Made by a program: the position numbers and the translations under genes
DNA from: Ulvibacterium sp965228935
GTDB taxonomy: Bacteria > Bacteroidota > Bacteroidia > Flavobacteriales > Flavobacteriaceae
Assembly (NCBI RefSeq): GCF_965228935.1
Contig: NZ_OZ245846.1
Coordinates: forward strand, 1,798,001 to 1,862,000
Length of the DNA stretch: 64,000 nucleotides
Direction: 5' to 3'
Shown: piece after piece, positions 61,506-64,000 of the stretch
Position numbering within the stretch: position 1 is the first letter of the stretch
How the letters are laid out: each line of letters begins with the position of its first letter
The notes under the pieces: model-generated
The model's input: the letters and a program-made list of their open reading frames with translations, nothing else
Told to the model about the DNA's origin: nothing
The model's database searches: none

Positions 61506-62555
61506 TTAATAATACTTGTCAATTCCTCCAAACCCCTTAATCAATTGGTTTTCCTGTGTTTTGGCTATGAAATTCAACAACCGTTTATTGAACTCTTCCG
61601 GGCGTTTTCGGGCACTATCAATATAGGCAATTCGTATTCGCTTATACGGATCCGAAAGTTTTTGATAGTTTTCCCAGGCCTTGGGATTCTTCCGTATTTC
61701 CTCCAATATGTCGGAAGGAAACTTGAATTCCTGATCAACTATGGGCTGGACGCTTTCCTTGATCGAATGGTGGAGCATATCCTCTTTGAACAACCATTTC
61801 AACCGTTCCTTATTGGCTTGCGAATAACCGCTTTTAGGCCGTCTTTGGGTAAACCGCTGTATGGTATGGTCAGCATCGAGGGATTTAACGGTACTATCGA
61901 TCCAACCAAAGCACAAAGCCTCTTCCACGGCGGTATTGTATTCAATTCTAGGTTTTCCGGTAGACTTTTTAGGATATACCAACCAAATGGCGTTCTTTTT
62001 TTCAAAATTTTTTCGAAGCCATTCCCGCCATGCTTTTCTTTCGGTAAGGTATAAGGTTTCCAGTTCTTCCATTTTTATAGTATCACTCGGGTCAGCGTTT
62101 AGTTTTGGAAATCGGACTGTATTATAGGCGGATTCAATCGCTTTCGCCAATTTGGCAAGGCCTTGGGGGGCACTTGTTTCAAACGTTCGCACGCCCTCGA
62201 CAAAATCAGGGGCTTTTGTACCGTTCAAACTCAAACGTTGGGTAATTTGGATCGAATCTGGATTAATGGATTCCATAATCATCACATTGCAAAATACCGC
62301 ACCATCCAGGGGCATCTCGATGGTGGCGGAGTGTTCGGGATCCAGCTGTATTATTTTCCACGTATAGGGTTTTTGCCCCGGAGTCTGGGTTGCACCTAAA
62401 GTGCCTACCGCAAAAGGCCCATGGAGCTTTATCCATTCCACTGCCTTTCCTTCAAGGCGTTGCCAATTAGATACATCGGTCCAAAAGGCCCATGCAAAGG
62501 ATTTGTCGGAATTACATCTGACCGAATGTTCAAATTGCCAGGCAGTGTTACTCAT
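61506..62555 (-). CDS. SRPBCC domain fused to YdeI/OmpD-associated domain
   Basis: This 349-aa protein has an N-terminal polyketide-cyclase-like SRPBCC domain (about 1-145, FEHSVRCNSDKSFAWAFWTDVSNWQRL to FVEGVRTFETSAPQG). It is followed by a YdeI domain (about 160-349, WREWLRKNFEKKNAIWLVYPKKSTG, EEALCFGWIDSTVK and RFTQRRPKSGYSQANKER). YdeI proteins are linked to bacteriocin and peptide resistance in some genera. The two domains are usually separate genes. Cytoplasmic, function unknown. Confidence 0.85.
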   Translation of the reverse strand: MSNTAWQFEHSVRCNSDKSFAWAFWTDVSNWQRLEGKAVEWIKLHGPFAVGTLGATQTPGQKPYTWKIIQLDPEHSATIEMPLDGAVFCNVMIMESINPDSIQITQRLSLNGTKAPDFVEGVRTFETSAPQGLAKLAKAIESAYNTVRFPKLNADPSDTIKMEELETLYLTERKAWREWLRKNFEKKNAIWLVYPKKSTGKPRIEYNTAVEEALCFGWIDSTVKSLDADHTIQRFTQRRPKSGYSQANKERLKWLFKEDMLHHSIKESVQPIVDQEFKFPSDILEEIRKNPKAWENYQKLSDPYKRIRIAYIDSARKRPEEFNKRLLNFIAKTQENQLIKGFGGIDKYY

Positions 62556-62697
62556 AATCCTTTTTTCTTGAATATTTGGAAATTAATCAATCGTATAATG
62601 ATATGGTGGCAAATGTAAAACTTTCCGTTTGAGATGCTTTTTATTCTTGATTGAAACCACCCTTACAATTCTAAACCGAACATGGTTTCAATTCTGC

Positions 62698-63600
62698 TTA
62701 ATTTATACCTGTGGTATTGCTTCGGTAAAACGCTATCAATAGTTCAGCAAGTTCTTCCCCTTTTTCTTCCTGAATAAAATGTCCCGCATTTAGAAGGGTA
62801 TGATTTTGCCCTTTAGCCCCTGGCACCAGGTTTTGAAAAAGCTGTTCAGCTCCTTTCATAATGTCATCCCCGTCCCCAAAAATGGTTAGGAAGGGTTTGT
62901 TCCATTGTCTTAACTTTTCCCAGGCTTGTCGGTTTTTGGCGGCTTCAGGGTCATCATAATCAATTGGGACCAACATGGGAAAGATTCTGGCCCCGGCCTT
63001 GTATTCCTCTGAAGGGAAGGGGGCATTGTAGGCTGCCATTACCTCTTCGGCAAGTGGCCGTAAGGTTCCCATGTCTATGACCTTATCAATGTTAAATCCC
63101 TGTGAATGTTGAGAATAGGCTCGCCACTTTAAAAAACTTTCACGCATAGGAATTTTACCTGCTGGTAAGGCAGTATTGGAAGCAATGACCATTGAAAATC
63201 GATTTTCCATTTCGGTAATCAATCGAAGACCGATCAATCCACCCCAGTCCTGACAGAACAGGATAATATCCTTAAGGTCAAGTTTCTGGATAAATATGGA
63301 GGTCCAATCCATGTGCTTTTGATAGGAGTAATCCTGCCGATCGACCGGTTTGTCCGATTTACCAAACCCGATGAGGTCGGGGGCAATTACCCGAAAATCC
63401 CTTGAAAGGATAGGAATCATCTTGCGATAGAGAAAGGACCAACTGGGTTCTCCATGCAGAAGAAGCACCGTGGGGTTCTCTTTGTCACCTTCATCCAAAT
63501 AATGAAGTCGCAAATCTTTTTCCACTTCCATATAGTTGCCTTGGAAGTTGTAATCGGGTAAATTTTCAAATCGGTCTTCCGGGGTTCGTACTACTTTCAT
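62698..63600 (-). CDS. haloalkane dehalogenase-like alpha/beta hydrolase
   Basis: The 300-aa protein matches subfamily I haloalkane dehalogenases. It has the oxyanion motif HGEPSWSFLYRKM (49-61). The nucleophile Asp118 is in FCQDWGGLIGLR, with Trp119 as a halide contact. The catalytic acid is probably in FGDGDDI (near 245) and the His in NAGHFIQEE (274). The cap domain lies at about 150-215. The enzyme hydrolyses carbon-halogen bonds to alcohols. Halogenated substrates are common in algae-rich seawater. An epoxide hydrolase is the main alternative, but D-W-G-G plus HGEPSW favours dehalogenase. Confidence 0.87.
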   Translation of the reverse strand: MKVVRTPEDRFENLPDYNFQGNYMEVEKDLRLHYLDEGDKENPTVLLLHGEPSWSFLYRKMIPILSRDFRVIAPDLIGFGKSDKPVDRQDYSYQKHMDWTSIFIQKLDLKDIILFCQDWGGLIGLRLITEMENRFSMVIASNTALPAGKIPMRESFLKWRAYSQHSQGFNIDKVIDMGTLRPLAEEVMAAYNAPFPSEEYKAGARIFPMLVPIDYDDPEAAKNRQAWEKLRQWNKPFLTIFGDGDDIMKGAEQLFQNLVPGAKGQNHTLLNAGHFIQEEKGEELAELLIAFYRSNTTGIN

Positions 63601-63680
63601 AGGCCTATTTTTTTATGTTCTCGCTAAGGTTTGTATAAATTATCATGACAATTCAACGTATACATTATGGGATGCTTTTA

Positions 63681-64000
63681 TCACGAATCATCTCGCATCT
63701 TTATCCAGGCCAGTACCACGCTCTCTAAATCCTTTTTACGGTTTTCTATGTCCTCCATACTTCCAAATTTCGCCGTCCTTGCCTCCTTACCATCACCCTG
63801 AAGCAGTCCGGTAGTATCGTTGATAAACGCTCCTTTGTGGAACATTAGACTTACATGCTTCTTGGCATTCATAAAGTATGAAGCCATGTTTCCTTTATAC
63901 ATAAAGGTTGGACTGCTCCATTTTATGGTTTCTTCGATATCGGGATGGGTATTTAAGATAATTTCCCGAACCCTTTGGATTTCGGCCTCCAAGGGGTGAT
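63681..64000 (-). CDS. DUF1801 family protein, partial (N-terminus outside window)
   Basis: The reading frame is open to the right edge. Visible residues start HPLEAEIQRVREIILNTHPD, followed by IEETIKWSSPTFMYKGNMASYFMNAKKHVSLMFHKGAF. This matches DUF1801 (the YdhG/iron-chaperone-like fold). The HPL-x-AEI start is internal to the family, so about 20 or more N-terminal residues lie beyond the window. Function uncertain. Confidence 0.8.
   Translation of the reverse strand, partial: HPLEAEIQRVREIILNTHPDIEETIKWSSPTFMYKGNMASYFMNAKKHVSLMFHKGAFINDTTGLLQGDGKEARTAKFGSMEDIENRKKDLESVVLAWIKMRDDS

Noticed and set aside
1..64000. CRISPR arrays, insertion sequences, prophage, tRNA or rRNA genes
   Set aside because: No regularly spaced repeats, transposase, integrase or phage genes, cloverleaf-like or rRNA-like sequence were recognised on reading both strands. 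A tRNA scan was not possible here.

Overview
The window reads as chromosomal DNA of a marine Flavobacteriaceae-type Bacteroidota. Evidence seen in the sequence: moderate GC content; promoter boxes of the Bacteroidota form TAnnTTTG; weak ribosome binding sites; TonB-dependent receptors with carboxypeptidase-like N-terminal domains; type IX secretion (T9SS) C-terminal sorting domains; DUF3098, DUF4271 and DUF4296 proteins; and a Thermus-type isocitrate dehydrogenase. I see no rRNA, tRNA, CRISPR array, insertion sequence or prophage. Layout by region. (1) 1-3.4 kb: a partial SbtA-like bicarbonate permease, a small unknown protein, NADP-type isocitrate dehydrogenase and a divergent LysR regulator. 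(2) 3.5-10.8 kb: the most unusual region. A TetR regulator starts a tight operon TetR / ABC exporter half-transporter / HlyD adaptor / TolC. The ABC protein has lost nearly every catalytic residue of its ATPase site. Three small proteins sharing one C-terminal motif (two secreted, one without a signal) flank the operon, and a very acidic small secreted protein follows. A palindrome centred on TAGTA-T-TACTA lies in both promoter regions and is the likely TetR operator. (3) 10.9-18 kb: housekeeping genes (thioredoxin-like, TonB-like, truB, uppP, DUF3098, ftsX, leuS), then a decayed SemiSWEET sugar-transporter gene. (4) 18.5-34.1 kb: a YugP metallopeptidase, a GNAT acetyltransferase, Lrp regulator with saccharopine dehydrogenase, pckA, hemD, a GT39 glycosyltransferase, polyprenol-phosphate mannosyltransferase, dihydroorotase, tyrS, two lipoproteins and a LuxE-like acyl-protein synthetase. 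(5) 34.2-42.4 kb: a surface and regulatory block. It holds two minimal T9SS-sorted proteins and a 706-aa lipoprotein built from two ~311-aa modules sharing a 387-bp identical patch. A TonB-dependent receptor and a PhoB/PhoR-like two-component pair complete it, separated by 11-bp direct repeats that resemble a Pho box. (6) 42.6-49.4 kb: trmB, a LysE exporter, an alkyltransferase-like protein, a truncated LacI regulator, Fe-S assembly genes (Mrp, NifU-like), a 2Fe-2S ferredoxin and an MsbA-like ABC exporter. (7) 49.5-57.2 kb: pyruvate:ferredoxin oxidoreductase with a HEPN-like protein, a dicluster ferredoxin and 2-oxoglutarate:ferredoxin oxidoreductase subunits. (8) 57.2-64 kb: a C45 Ntn hydrolase, outer-membrane and lipocalin-like proteins, a Crp/Fnr regulator, an SRPBCC-YdeI fusion, a haloalkane dehalogenase-like hydrolase and a partial DUF1801 protein. 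Taken together, the window links central carbon metabolism (bicarbonate uptake, isocitrate dehydrogenase, PEP carboxykinase and two ferredoxin-dependent 2-oxoacid oxidoreductases, all potentially reversible carboxylation steps) with Fe-S supply. The strongest candidate for an undescribed system is the TetR-controlled export operon with its inactive-looking ATPase and its set of related small proteins.
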